NCBI GenBank assembly: GCA_028752905.1
Contig: JAQNBH010000011.1
Span: 29,705,017 to 29,769,016, forward strand
Origin: Cladorhizidae sp. MBARI D1340-BT2
Taxonomy: Eukaryota > Porifera > Demospongiae > Poecilosclerida > Cladorhizidae
Length of the DNA stretch: 64,000 nt
Direction: 5' to 3'
The translations under genes were made by a program, and so were the position numbers. The notes beneath the pieces were generated by a model that did not search any database, had not been told where the DNA came from, and saw nothing but the letters and a program-made list of their open reading frames with translations. This document shows, one piece after another, positions 7,320-21,000 of the stretch (within the stretch, counting starts at the first letter, position 1; each line of letters begins with the position of its first letter).

Positions 7320-8040
7320 AAACTGTGAGCAGCTTGCGATCTGATAGAACATATCTAAAGTCCAAACAGCAATGTGGACATAATTGTCTGAATCAGAAAT
7401 AGGAGGGGAGAAGGTGCCCAGACAGAAACTGCCGGAAGAAGCGGTCCATTCATCATGCTTCATGGTTTGAAGGCAGTCAACTATCGCTGGAGAAGATCCT
7501 AGAGATCACCTATCTGTGGGCAGAGGAAATCCAGGAGATTAAGATTAGGAAGTGGGTTGAGATTGCTGAACACACAAGTGTTGAGACTGCTGCCACTTCC
7601 TACGAGAGATAGGGCTAGGCTAGGGCTATAATAAGGCTAGGGCTATAATAGTAATAATTAAATCCATTATGTTTCATTGCCCTCACTCTTTACAAGTATG
7701 TGTCCAATATCATGACAGTCATCCTGACATGCTTGGAGGTCCGGGCACTGTTGTTGAAAGTGACGAAGCAAAAGGAAATATAATAGTAGCCGAATCACGA
7801 ATGGGAAGTGGGTCTAGGAGGAATAGAACGTAGCATCGATAAAGTGTTTCTTGCTGTTGTGCCTTGCTGTGATGCCAACACGCTCATCCTTGTAATCCAG
7901 AGGTATGTGCTTCCTGGCACAGAGATTCATACAGATGAGTGGAGAGCCTATACGAGTCTCAATCAAGTTGGATATACACACCTTACGGTAAACCATTCCC
8001 AGCATTTTGTTGATCCTGTCACAGGTCATACAAAGAGACT
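7320..8040 (+). pseudogene. Merlin-type (IS1595/ISXO2-like) transposase relic, truncated
   Basis: It would encode a cut-and-paste transposase. In the plus frame through 7415, a zinc-ribbon-like segment (CGHNC, then CPDRNCRKK) is followed by SWFEGSQLSLEKILEITYLW at 7460-7519. That is the FEGS and helix signature of ISXO2-like and Merlin transposases. A second frame from about 7690 holds GGPGTVVESDEAK with the first catalytic Asp (7762-7764). A third frame from 7796 holds EWEVGLGGIERSIDKVFLAV and IHTDEWRAY with the second Asp (7934-7936), then HFVDPVTGHTKR. The family normally continues with IEG containing the third acidic residue. Here the match stops about 8040 and the satellite begins at 8063. 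Breaks: TAG at 7400-7402, a stop at about 7612 with an 80-base unrelated stretch (intron or insertion), a frameshift near 7795, and the truncation. No terminal inverted repeats were found. Confidence 0.82.
7611..7655 (+). repeat. Short GGGCTAGGCTA / GGGCTATAATA direct repeats
   Basis: ATAGGGCTAGGCTAGGGCTATAATA-like words repeat two to three times inside the gap between the two halves of the Merlin relic. Their position suggests local slippage or an insertion that helped break the transposase frame. Confidence 0.6.
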
Positions 8041-8619
8041 CCATTTGCACATATTATTAATCGATGCAACCTAGGTATACCCATGTAGTTGATAAAACCT
8101 AGGTATACCCAGGCAGCTGATACAATCTAGGTATACACAGGCAGTTGATGCAACCTAGGTATACCCAGGTAGCTGATTCATCAACTAGATATAACCAGGC
8201 AGTTGATGCAACCTATGTATGCCCAGGCAGCTGATACAATCTAGGTATACCCAGGCAGTTGATGCAACCTAGGTATACACTGGAAGCTGATACAATCTAG
8301 GCAATTGATGCAATCTAGGTATACCCAGGCAGCTGATACAACCTAGGTATACCCAGGCAGATGATACAACCCAGGCAATTGATGCAACCTAGGTATACCC
8401 AGGCAGTTGATTCAAACTAGGTATACCCAGGCAGCTGATGCATCCTAGGTATACCCACAGGCAGTTGATGCAACCTAGATATACTCAGGCAGTTGGTGCA
8501 ACCTAGGTATACCCAGACAGTTGATGCAACCAAGGTATACCCAGGCAGTTGATCCAACCTGGATATACCCAGTCAGTTGATGCAACCTAGGTATACCCAG
8601 GCAGCTGATGTAACATAGG

Positions 8620-10775
8620 TATACCCAGGCAGTTGATGCGACCTAGGTATAGCCAGGCAGCTGATGTAACCTAACAATACACAGGCAATGGATGCAACCT
8701 AGGTATAGCCAGGCATCTGTTGCATACTAGGTATACTCAGGCAATTGATGCAACCTAGGTATACCCTGGCAGCTGATGCAACCTAAGTATACCCAGGAAG
8801 CTGATACAACCTAGGTATATTAAGACAGTTGATGCAACCTAGGTATACCCAAGCAGTTGATGCAATCTAGGTATATCTAGGCAGTTGATGCAACCTAGGT
8901 ATACCAAGGCAGCTGATACAATCAAGGTATACCCAGGCAATTGTTGGAACCTAGGTATACCAAGTCGCCAGATACAACCTAGGTATACCCAGGCAGCTGA
9001 TACAACCAAGCAGTTGATGCAACCTAGGTATACCCAGGCAGTTGATACAACCTAGGTATATCCAGGCAGCTGATGCAACCTAGGTATACCCAGGCAGTTG
9101 ATGTAACCTAGAAATACTCAGGCAGTTGATGCAACCTAGGCAGTTGATGCAACCTAGGCAGTTGATGCAACCTAGGTATACCTAGGCAATTGATGCAACC
9201 TAGGTATACCCAGGCAGTTGATGAAACGTAGGTGTACCCTGGCAGCTGATGCAACCTAGGTATACCCAGGCATTTGATGCAGCCTATGTATATCCAGGCA
9301 GCTGATGCAACCTAGGTATATCCACGCAGTTGATGCAACCTAGGTATACCCAGGCAGTTGTTGCAATCTAGGTATACTCAGACAGTTGATGCAACCTAGG
9401 TGTAAAGAGACAGTTGATTCAACCTAGGTATAGCCAGGTAGTTGATGCAACCTAGGTTTACCCGGGCAGTTGATGCAACCTAGGTATAGCCAGGCAGTTG
9501 ATGCAACCTAAATATAGCCATGCAGTGATACAACCTAGGCTATACACAGGCAGTTGATGCAACCTAGGTATAGCCAGGCAGTTAATGCAACCTAGGTATA
9601 CTCAGGCAGTTGATGCAATCTAGGTATAACCAGGCAGTTGATGCATCCTAGGGATACCCAGGCAGTTGATGCAACTAGGTATACCTATGCAGCTGATGTA
9701 ATTTAGGTATACCCAAGCAGTTGATGCAACATAGGTATATCCTGGCATTTGATGCAACCTAGGTATACCCTGGCATTTGATACAACCTAGGTATACCCAG
9801 GCAGTTGTTGCAAACTAGGTATAGCCAGGCAGTTGATGCAACCTAGGTATACCCAGGCAGTTGATGCAAACTATGTATAGCCAGGCACTTGATGCAACCT
9901 AAGTATAGCCAGGCAGTGATGCAACCTAGGTACACCCAGGCAGTTGATGAAACCTAGGATACCCAGGCAGTTGAATCAACCTAGGTATACACAGGCAGTT
10001 GAAGCAACCTAGGTATACCCAGGCAGTTGATGCAACCTACGTATACCCAGGCAGCTGATGCAATCTACGTATACCCAGGCAGCTGATACAACCTAGGTAT
10101 ACCCTTGCAGTTGATGCAACCTAGGTATACCCAGGCAGCTGATACAATCTAGGTATACCCAGGCAGTTGATGCAACCTAGGTAAACCTAGGAAGCTGAAT
10201 CATCAACCTAGGTATACCCAGGCAGTTGATGCAACCTATGTATGCCCAGAGAGCTGATACAATCTAGGTATACCCAGGCAGTTGATGCAACCTAGGTATA
10301 CACAGGCAGCTGATACAATCTAGGTATACCCAGGCAATTGATGCAATCTAGGTATACCCAGGCAGCTGATACAACCTAGGTATACCCAGGCAGATGATAC
10401 AACCTAGGTATACCAAGGCAGCTGATGCAATCTAGGTATACCCAGGCAGTTGATGCAACCTAGATATACTCAGGCAGTTGGTGCAACCTAGGTATACCCA
10501 GACAGTTGATGCAACCAAGGTATACCCAGGCAGTTGATCCAACCTGGGTATACCCAGTCAGTTGATGCAACCTAGGTATACCCACGCAGCTGATGCAACC
10601 TAGGTATAGCCAGGCAGTTGATACAACCTATGTATACCAGGCAGTTGATGCAACCTAGGTATATGCAGGTAGATGATGCAATTAGGTATACCCAAGCAGT
10701 GGATGCAACCTAGGTATACCCAGACAGCTGATGCAACATAGGTATACCCAGGCAGTTGATGCAACCTAGGTATAC
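8620..10775. repeat. Higher-order block A, copy 1 (2,431-bp spacing)
   Basis: A series of variant monomers (for example GATGCGACCTAGG at about 8638 and the TATATTAAGACAG variant at about 8815) recurs in the same order 2,431 bp downstream. Homology starts near 8620 and ends near 10775, where the two copies switch to different monomer series. Confidence 0.8.
9121..9182. repeat. Run of 18-bp short monomers
   Basis: Here the 28-bp unit has lost TATACCCAGG and reads GATGCAACCTAGGCAGTT twice in a row. The 10-bp loss lies between two AGG triplets, as expected for slippage between direct repeats. The same short units recur at equivalent higher-order positions, for example about 11565-11605, 29637-29650, 34925-34940, 36610-36630, 46370 and 60225. 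Confidence 0.85.
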
Positions 10776-11050
10776 CCAGGCAGCTGATGTAACCTAAGAA
10801 TACACAGGCAATGGATGCAACCGAGGTATAGCCAGGCATCTGATGCATACTAGGTATACTCAGGCAATTGATGCAACCTAGGTATACCCAGGCAGCTGAT
10901 GCAACCTAATTATACCTAGGAAGCTGATACAACCTAGGTATACTCAGACAGTTGATGCAACCTAGGTATACCCAGGCAGCTGATACAATCAAGGTATACC
11001 CAGGCAATTGATGGAATCTAGGTATACCCAAACAGCTGATACAACCTAGG

Positions 11051-13206
11051 TATACCCAGGCAGTTGATGCGACCTAGGTATAGCCAGGCAGCTGATGTAA
11101 CCTAACAATACACAGGCAATGGATGCAACCTAGGTATAGCCAGGCATCTGTTGCATACTAGGTATACTCAGGCAATTGATGCAACCTAGGTATACCCTGG
11201 CAGCTGATGCAACCTAAGTATACCCAGGAAGCTGATACAACCTAGGTATATTAAGACAGTTGATGCAACCAAGGTATACCCAAGCAGTTGATGCAATCTA
11301 GGTATATCTAGGCAGTTGATGCAATCTAGGTATACCAAGGCAGCTGATACAATCAAGGTATACCCAGGCAATTGTTGGAACCTAGGTATACCAAGTCGCC
11401 AGATACAACCTAGGTATACCCAGGCAGCTGATACAACCTAGCAGTTGATGCAACCTAGGTATACCCAGGCAGTTGATACAACCTAGGTATATCCAGGCAG
11501 CTGATGCAACCTAGGTATACCCAGGCAGTTGATGTAACCTAGAAATACTCAGGCAGTTGATGCAACCTAGGCAGTTGATGCAACCTAGGCAGTTGATGCA
11601 ACCTAGGTATACCTAGGCAATTGATGCAACCTAGGTATACCCAGGCAGTTGATGAAACGTAGGTGTACCCTGGCAGCTGATGCAACCTAGGTATACCCAG
11701 GCATTTGATGCAGCCTATGTATATCCAGGCAGCTGATGCAACCTATGTATATCCACGCAGTTGATGCAACCTAGGTATACCCAGGCAGTTGTTGCAATCT
11801 AGGTATACTCAGACAGTTGATGCAACCTAGGTGTAAAGAGACAGTTGATTCAACCTAGGTATAGCCAGGTAGTTGATGCAACCTAGGTTTACCCGGGCAG
11901 TTGATGCAACCTAGGTATAGCCAGGCAGTTGATGCAACCTAAATATAGCCATGCAGTGATACAACCTAGGCTATACACAGGCAGTTGATGCAACCTAGGT
12001 ATAGCCAGGCAGTTAATGCAACCTAGGTATACTCAGGCAGTTGATGCAATCTAGGTATAACCAGGCAGTTGATGCATCCTAGGGATACCCAGGCAGTTGA
12101 TGCAACTAGGTATACCTATGCAGCTGATGTAATTTAGGTATACCCAAGCAGTTGATGCAACATAGGTATATCCTGGCATTTGATGCAACCTAGGTATACC
12201 CTGGCATTTGATACAACCTAGGTATACCCAGGCAGTTGTTGCAAACTAGGTATAGCCAGGCAGTTGATGCAACCTAGGTATACCCAGGCAGTTGATGCAA
12301 ACTATGTATAGCCAGGCACTTGATGCAACCTAAGTTTAGCCAGGCAGTGATGCAACCTAGGTACACCCAGGCAGTTGATGAAACCTAGGATACCCAGGCA
12401 GTTGAATCAACCTAGGTATACACAGGCAGTTGAAGCAACCTAGGTATACCCAGGCAGTTGATGCAACCTACGTATACCCAGGCAGCTGATGCAATCTACG
12501 TATACCCAGGCAGCTGATACAACCTAGGTATACCCTTGCAGTTGATGCAACCTAGGTATACCCAGGCAGCTGATACAATCTAGGTATACCCAGGCAGTTG
12601 ATGCAACCTAGGTAAACCTAGGAAGCTGAATCATCAACCTAGGTATACCCAGGCAGTTGATGCAACCTATGTATGCCCAGACAGCTGATACAATCTAGGT
12701 ATACCCAGGCAGTTGATGCAACCTAGGTATACACAGGCAGCTGATACAATCTAGGTATACCCAGGCAATTGATGCAATCTAGGTATACCCAGGCAGCTGA
12801 TACAACCTAGGTATACCCAGGCAGATGATACAACCTAGGTATACCAAGGCAGCTGATGCAATCTAGGTATACCCAGGCAGTTGATGCAACCTAGATATAC
12901 TCAGGCAGTTGGTGCAACCTAGGTATACCCAGACAGTTGATGCAACCAAGGTATACCCAGGCAGTTGATCCAACCTGGGTATACCCAGTCAGTTGATGCA
13001 ACCTAGGTATACCCACGCAGCTGATGCAACCTAGGTATAGCCAGGCAGTTGATACAACCTATGTATACCAGGCAGTTGATGCAACCTAGGTATATGCAGG
13101 TAGATGATGCAATTAGGTATACCCAAGCAGTGGATGCAACCTAGGTATACCCAGACAGCTGATGCAACATAGGTATACCCAGGCAGTTGATGCAACCTAG
13201 GTATAC
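11051..13206. repeat. Higher-order block A, copy 2
   Basis: This matches 8620-10775 with few differences by eye. After 13206 the array jumps to a series already used at about 11690 (GGCATTTGATGCAGCCTATG). At about 13603 it resumes the series that follows copy 1 at 10778, so roughly 400 bp was inserted relative to copy 1. Confidence 0.78.
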
Positions 13207-16200
13207 TCAGGCATTTGATGCAGCCTATGTATATCCAGGCAGCTGATGCAACCTAGGTATACCCACGCAGTTGATGCAACCTAGGTATACCCAGGCAGTT
13301 GTTGCAATCTAGGTATACTCAGACAGTTGATGCAACCTAGGTGTAAAGAGACAGTTGATTCAACCTAGGTATAGCCAGGTAGTTGATGCAACCTAGGTTT
13401 ACCCGGGCAGTTGATGCAACCTAGGTATAGCCAGGCAGTTGATGCAACCTAAATATAGCCAGGCAGTGATACAACCTAGGCTATACACAGGCAGTTGATG
13501 CAACCTAGGTATAGCCAGACAGTTAATGCAACCTAGGTATACTCAGGCAGTTGATGCAATCTAGGTATAACCAGGCAGTTGATGCATCCTAGGGATACCC
13601 AGGCAGTTGATGCAACCTAGGTATACCCAGGCAGCTGATGTAACCTAAGAATACACAGGCAATGGATGCAACCGAGGTATAGCCAGGCATCTGATGCATA
13701 CTAGGTATACTCAGGCAATTGATGCAACCTAGGTATACCCAGGCAGCTGATGCAACCTAAGTATACCTAGGAAGCTGATACAACCTAGGTATACTCAGAC
13801 AGTTGATGCAACCTAGGTATACCCAGGCAGCTGATACAATCAAGGTATACCCAGGCAATTGATGGAATCTAGGTATACCCAAACAGCTGATACAACCTAG
13901 GTAGCTGATACAACCTAGGTATACCCAGGCAGATAATACAGTCTAGGTATACCCAGGCAATCCCTGGCAGTTGATTCAACCTAGGTATATCCAGGCAGAT
14001 GATGCAACCTAGGTATACACAGGCAGTTGATGCAACCTACGTATACCCAGGCAGCTGATGCAACCTAGGTATACACATGCAGTTGATGCAACCTAGGTAT
14101 ACCCAGGCAGCTGATACAATCTAGGTATACCCAGGCAGTTGATGCAACCTAGGTATACCCAGACAGCTGATACTATCCAGGCAATTGATGCAATCTAGGT
14201 ATATCCAGGCAGCTGATACAACCTAGGTATACCCAGGCAGATGATACAACCTACGTATACCAGGCAATTGATGCAACCTAGGTATACCCAGGCAGTTGAT
14301 TCAACCTAGGTATACCCAGGCAGCTGATGCAACCCAGGCAGTTGATGCAACCTGGATATACTCAGGCAGTTGGTGCAACCTAGGTATACCCAGAGAGTTG
14401 ATGCAACCAAGGTATACACAGGCAGTTGATCCAACCTGGGTATACCCAGGCAGTTGATGCAACCTAGGTATACCCACGCAGCTGATGCAACCTAGGTATA
14501 GCCAGGCAGTTGATACAACCTAGGTATACCAGGCAGTTGATGCAACCTAGATATACTCAGGCAGTTGATGCAACCTATGTATAGCCAGTCAATTGATGCA
14601 AACTAGGCATACCCAGGCGTTTGATGCAAGCAAGGTATACACAGGCAATTGATGCAACCTAGGTATACCCACGTAGATGATGCAATTAGGCATACCCAAG
14701 CAGTGGATGCAACCTAGGTATTCCCAGACAGCTGATGCAACATAGGTATACCCAGGCAGTTGATGCAACCTAGGTATACCCAGGCAGCTGATCTAACCTA
14801 AGTATACACAGGCAATGGATGCAACCTAGGTATAGCCAGGCAATTGATAGAACCTAGGTATACCCAGGCAGTTGATGCAACCTAGATATACCCAGACAGC
14901 TGATGCAACATAGGTATACCCAGGCAGTTGATGCAACCTAGGTATACCCAGGCAGCTGATGTAACCTAAGAATACACAGGCCATGGATGCAACCGAGTTA
15001 TAGCCAGGCATTTGATGCATACTAGGTATACTCAGGCAATTGATGTAACCTAGGTATACCCAGGCAGCTGATGCAACCTAAGTATACCCAGGAAGCTGAT
15101 ACAACCTAGGTATACTCAGACAGTTGATGCAACCTAGGTATACCCAGGCAGCTGATACAATCAAGGTATACCCAGGCAATTGATGGAACCTAGGTATACC
15201 CAGGCAGCTGATACAACCTAGGTATACCCAGGCAGTTTATGCAAACTAGGTATACCAAGGCAGCTGATACAATCTAGGTATACCCAGGCAATTGATGCAA
15301 TCTAGTTATACCCAGGTGGCTGATGCAACCTAGATATAGTCAGGCAGTCGATGCAACCTATGTATAACCAGACAGTTGATGCAACCAAGGTATACCCAGG
15401 CTGTTGATGCAACCTAGGTATACCCAGGCAGGTGATGCAACCTAGGTATACCCAGACAGCTGATGCAACATAGGTATACCCAGGCAGTTGATGCAACCTA
15501 GGTATACCCAGGCAGCTGATGTAACCTAACAATATACAGGCAATTGATGCAACCTAGGTATAGCCAGGCAGCTGATGCATACTAGGTATACTCAGGCAAT
15601 TGATGCAAACTAGGTATACCCTGGCAGCTGATGCAACCTAAGTATACCCAGGAAGCTGATACAACCTAGGTATATTCAGACAGTTGTTGCAACCTAGGTA
15701 TACCCAAGCAGTTGATGCAATTTAGGTATATCTAGGCAGTTGATGCAACATAGGTATACCCAGGCAGTTGATGCAACCTAGGTATACCTACCCAGGCAGC
15801 TGATGTAAACTAAGAATACACAGGCAATGGATGCAACCGAGGTATAGCCAGGCAACTGATACATACTAGGTATACTCAGGCAATTGATGCAACCTAGGTA
15901 TACCCAGGCAGCTGATGCAACCTAGGTATACCCAGGCAGCTGATACAATCAAGGTATACCCAGGCAATTGATGGAACCTAGGTATATCCAGGCAGCTGAT
16001 ACAACCTAGGTATACCCAGGCAGCTGATACAATCTAGGTATACCCAGACAATTGATGCAATCTAGGTATACCCAGGCAGCTGATACAACCTAGGTATACC
16101 CAGGCAGATGATACAACCTAGGTATACCAAGGCAGCTGATGCAATCTAGGTATACCCAGGCAGTTGATGCAACCTAGATATACTCAGGCAGTTGGTGCAA

Positions 16201-18000
16201 CCTAGGTATACACAGACAGTTGATGCAACCTAGGTATACCCACGCAGCTGTTGCAACCTAGGTATAGCCAGGCAGTTGATACAACCTATGTATACCAGGC
16301 AGTTGTGCAACCTAGGTATATGCAGGTAGATGATGCAATTAGGTATACCCAAGCAGTGGATGCAACCTAGGTATACCCAGACAGCTGATGCAACATAGGT
16401 ATACCCAGGCAGTTGATGCAACCTAGGTATACCCAGGCAGCTGATGTAACCTAAGAATACACAGGCAATGGATGCAAACGAAGTATAGCCAGGCATCTGA
16501 TGCATACTAGGTATACTCAGGCAATTGATGCAACCTAGGTATACCCAGGCAGCTGATGCAATCTAAGTATACCTAGGAAGCTGATACAACCTAGGTATAC
16601 TCAGACAGTTGATGCAACCTAGGTATACCCAGGCAGCTGATACAATCAAGGTAAACCCAGGCAATTGATGGAATCTAGGTATACCCAGGCAGCTGATACA
16701 ACCTAGGTAGCTGATACAAACTAGGTATACCCAGGCAGATAATACAATCTAGGTATACCCAGGCAATCCCTGGCAGTTGAATCAACCTAGGTATACCCAG
16801 GCAGTTGATGCAATCTAGGTATACACAGGCAGTTGATGCAACCTACGTATACCCAGGCAGCTGATGCAACCTAGGTATACCCATGCAGTTGATGCAACCT
16901 AGGTATACCCAGGCAGCTGATACAATCTAGGGTATACCCAGGCAGTTGATGCAACCTATGTATACCCAGACAGCTGATACAATCCAGGCAATTGATGCAA
17001 TCTAGGTATATCCAGGCAGCTGATACAACCTAGGTATACCCAGGCAGATGATACAACCTACGTATACCCAGGCTATTGATGCAACCTAGGTATACCCAGG
17101 CAGTTGATTCAACCTAGGTACACCCAGGCAGCTGATGCAACCCAGGCAGTTGATGCAACCTAGATATACTCAGGCAGTTGGTGCAACCTAGGTATACCCA
17201 GACAGTTGATGCAACCAAGGTATACACAGGCAGTTGATCCAACCTGGGTATACCCAGGCAGTTGATGCAACCTAGGTATACCCACGCAGCTGATGCAACC
17301 TAGGTATAGCCAGGCAGTTGATACAACCTAGGTATACCAGGCAGTTGATGCAACCTAGATATACTCAGGCAGTTGATGCAACCTAGGTATAGCCAGTCAA
17401 TTGATGCAAACTAGGTATACCCAGGCGTTTGATGCAAGCAAGGTATACACAGGCAATTGATGCAACCTAGGTATATCCACGTAGATGATGCAATTAGGCA
17501 TACCCAAGCAGTAGATGCAACCTAGGTATTCCCATACAGCTGATGCAACATAGGTATACCCAGGCAGTTGATGCAACCTAGGTATACCCAGGCAGCTGAT
17601 GTAACCTAAGTATACCCAGGCAATGGATGCAACCTAGGTATAGCCAGGCAATTGATAGAACCTATGTATACCCAGGCAGTTGATGCAACCTAGATATACC
17701 CAGACAGCTGATGCAACATAGGTATACCCAGGCAGTTTATGCAACCTAGGTATACCCAGGCAGCTGATGTAACCTAAGAATACACAGGCCATGGATGCAA
17801 CCGAGTTATAGCCAGCCATTTGATGCATACTAGGTATACTCAGGCAATTGATGTAACCTAGGTATACCCACGCAGCTGATGCAACCTAAGTATACCCAGG
17901 AAGCTGATACAACCTAGGTATACTCAGACAGTTGATGCAACCTAGGTATACCCAGGCAGCTGATACAATCAAGGTATACCCAGGCAATTGATGGCATCTA
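12785..18000. repeat. Higher-order block B, copy 1 (5.26-kb tandem)
   Basis: Landmark variant monomers at 13957, 14826, 15302, 16230 and 17634 all recur exactly 5,263 bp later. By eye the two copies are virtually identical; the only difference noted is a 2-base deletion in copy 2 near 18762. The block contains an internal higher-order period of 1,404 bp, marked by three equivalent open-frame positions at 14826, 16230 and 17634. Confidence 0.88.
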
Positions 18001-18049
18001 GGTATACCCAGGCAGCTGATACAACCTAGGTAGCTGATACAACCTAGAT

Positions 18050-21000
18050 ATACCCAGGCAGCTGATACAACCTAGGTATACCCAGGCAGATGATACAACC
18101 TAGGTATACCAAGGCAGCTGATGCAATCTAGGTATACCCAGGCAGTTGATGCAACCTAGATATACTCAGGCAGTTGGTGCAACCTAGGTATACCCAGACA
18201 GTTGATGCAACCAAGGTATACCCAGGCAGTTGATCCAACCTGGGTATACCCAGTCAGTTGATGCAACCTAGGTATACCCACGCAGCTGATGCAACCTAGG
18301 TATAGCCAGGCAGTTGATACAACCTATGTATACCAGGCAGTTGATGCAACCTAGGTATATGCAGGTAGATGATGCAATTAGGTATACCCAAGCAGTGGAT
18401 GCAACCTAGGTATACCCAGACAGCTGATGCAACATAGGTATACCCAGGCAGTTGATGCAACCTAGGTATACTCAGGCATTTGATGCAGCCTATGTATATC
18501 CAGGCAGCTGATGCAACCTAGGTATACCCACGCAGTTGATGCAACCTAGGTATACCCAGGCAGTTGTTGCAATCTAGGTATACTCAGACAGTTGATGCAA
18601 CCTAGGTGTAAAGAGACAGTTGATTCAACCTAGGTATAGCCAGGTAGTTGATGCAACCTAGGTTTACCCGGGCAGTTGATGCAACCTAGGTATAGCCAGG
18701 CAGTTGATGCAACCTAAATATAGCCAGGCAGTGATACAACCTAGGCTATACACAGGCAGTTGACAACCTAGGTATAGCCAGACAGTTAATGCAACCTAGG
18801 TATACTCAGGCAGTTGATGCAATCTAGGTATAACCAGGCAGTTGATGCATCCTAGGGATACCCAGGCAGTTGATGCAACCTAGGTATACCCAGGCAGCTG
18901 ATGTAACCTAAGAATACACAGGCAATGGATGCAACCGAGGTATAGCCAGGCATCTGATGCATACTAGGTATACTCAGGCAATTGATGCAACCTAGGTATA
19001 CCCAGGCAGCTGATGCAACCTAAGTATACCTAGGAAGCTGATACAACCTAGGTATACTCAGACAGTTGATGCAACCTAGGTATACCCAGGCAGCTGATAC
19101 AATCAAGGTATACCCAGGCAATTGATGGAATCTAGGTATACCCAAACAGCTGATACAACCTAGGTAGCTGATACAACCTAGGTATACCCAGGCAGATAAT
19201 ACAGTCTAGGTATACCCAGGCAATCCCTGGCAGTTGATTCAACCTAGGTATATCCAGGCAGATGATGCAACCTAGGTATACACAGGCAGTTGATGCAACC
19301 TACGTATACCCAGGCAGCTGATGCAACCTAGGTATACACATGCAGTTGATGCAACCTAGGTATACCCAGGCAGCTGATACAATCTAGGTATACCCAGGCA
19401 GTTGATGCAACCTAGGTATACCCAGACAGCTGATACTATCCAGGCAATTGATGCAATCTAGGTATATCCAGGCAGCTGATACAACCTAGGTATACCCAGG
19501 CAGATGATACAACCTACGTATACCAGGCAATTGATGCAACCTAGGTATACCCAGGCAGTTGATTCAACCTAGGTATACCCAGGCAGCTGATGCAACCCAG
19601 GCAGTTGATGCAACCTGGATATACTCAGGCAGTTGGTGCAACCTAGGTATACCCAGAGAGTTGATGCAACCAAGGTATACACAGGCAGTTGATCCAACCT
19701 GGGTATACCCAGGCAGTTGATGCAACCTAGGTATACCCACGCAGCTGATGCAACCTAGGTATAGCCAGGCAGTTGATACAACCTAGGTATACCAGGCAGT
19801 TGATGCAACCTAGATATACTCAGGCAGTTGATGCAACCTATGTATAGCCAGTCAATTGATGCAAACTAGGCATACCCAGGCGTTTGATGCAAGCAAGGTA
19901 TACACAGGCAATTGATGCAACCTAGGTATACCCACGTAGATGATGCAATTAGGCATACCCAAGCAGTGGATGCAACCTAGGTATTCCCAGACAGCTGATG
20001 CAACATAGGTATACCCAGGCAGTTGATGCAACCTAGGTATACCCAGGCAGCTGATCTAACCTAAGTATACACAGGCAATGGATGCAACCTAGGTATAGCC
20101 AGGCAATTGATAGAACCTAGGTATACCCAGGCAGTTGATGCAACCTAGATATACCCAGACAGCTGATGCAACATAGGTATACCCAGGCAGTTGATGCAAC
20201 CTAGGTATACCCAGGCAGCTGATGTAACCTAAGAATACACAGGCCATGGATGCAACCGAGTTATAGCCAGGCATTTGATGCATACTAGGTATACTCAGGC
20301 AATTGATGTAACCTAGGTATACCCAGGCAGCTGATGCAACCTAAGTATACCCAGGAAGCTGATACAACCTAGGTATACTCAGACAGTTGATGCAACCTAG
20401 GTATACCCAGGCAGCTGATACAATCAAGGTATACCCAGGCAATTGATGGAACCTAGGTATACCCAGGCAGCTGATACAACCTAGGTATACCCAGGCAGTT
20501 TATGCAAACTAGGTATACCAAGGCAGCTGATACAATCTAGGTATACCCAGGCAATTGATGCAATCTAGTTATACCCAGGTGGCTGATGCAACCTAGATAT
20601 AGTCAGGCAGTCGATGCAACCTATGTATAACCAGACAGTTGATGCAACCAAGGTATACCCAGGCTGTTGATGCAACCTAGGTATACCCAGGCAGGTGATG
20701 CAACCTAGGTATACCCAGACAGCTGATGCAACATAGGTATACCCAGGCAGTTGATGCAACCTAGGTATACCCAGGCAGCTGATGTAACCTAACAATATAC
20801 AGGCAATTGATGCAACCTAGGTATAGCCAGGCAGCTGATGCATACTAGGTATACTCAGGCAATTGATGCAAACTAGGTATACCCTGGCAGCTGATGCAAC
20901 CTAAGTATACCCAGGAAGCTGATACAACCTAGGTATATTCAGACAGTTGTTGCAACCTAGGTATACCCAAGCAGTTGATGCAATTTAGGTATATCTAGGC

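Noticed and set aside
7263..7463. 66-codon minus-strand frame
   Set aside because: It is antisense to the N-terminal zinc-ribbon part of the Merlin relic.
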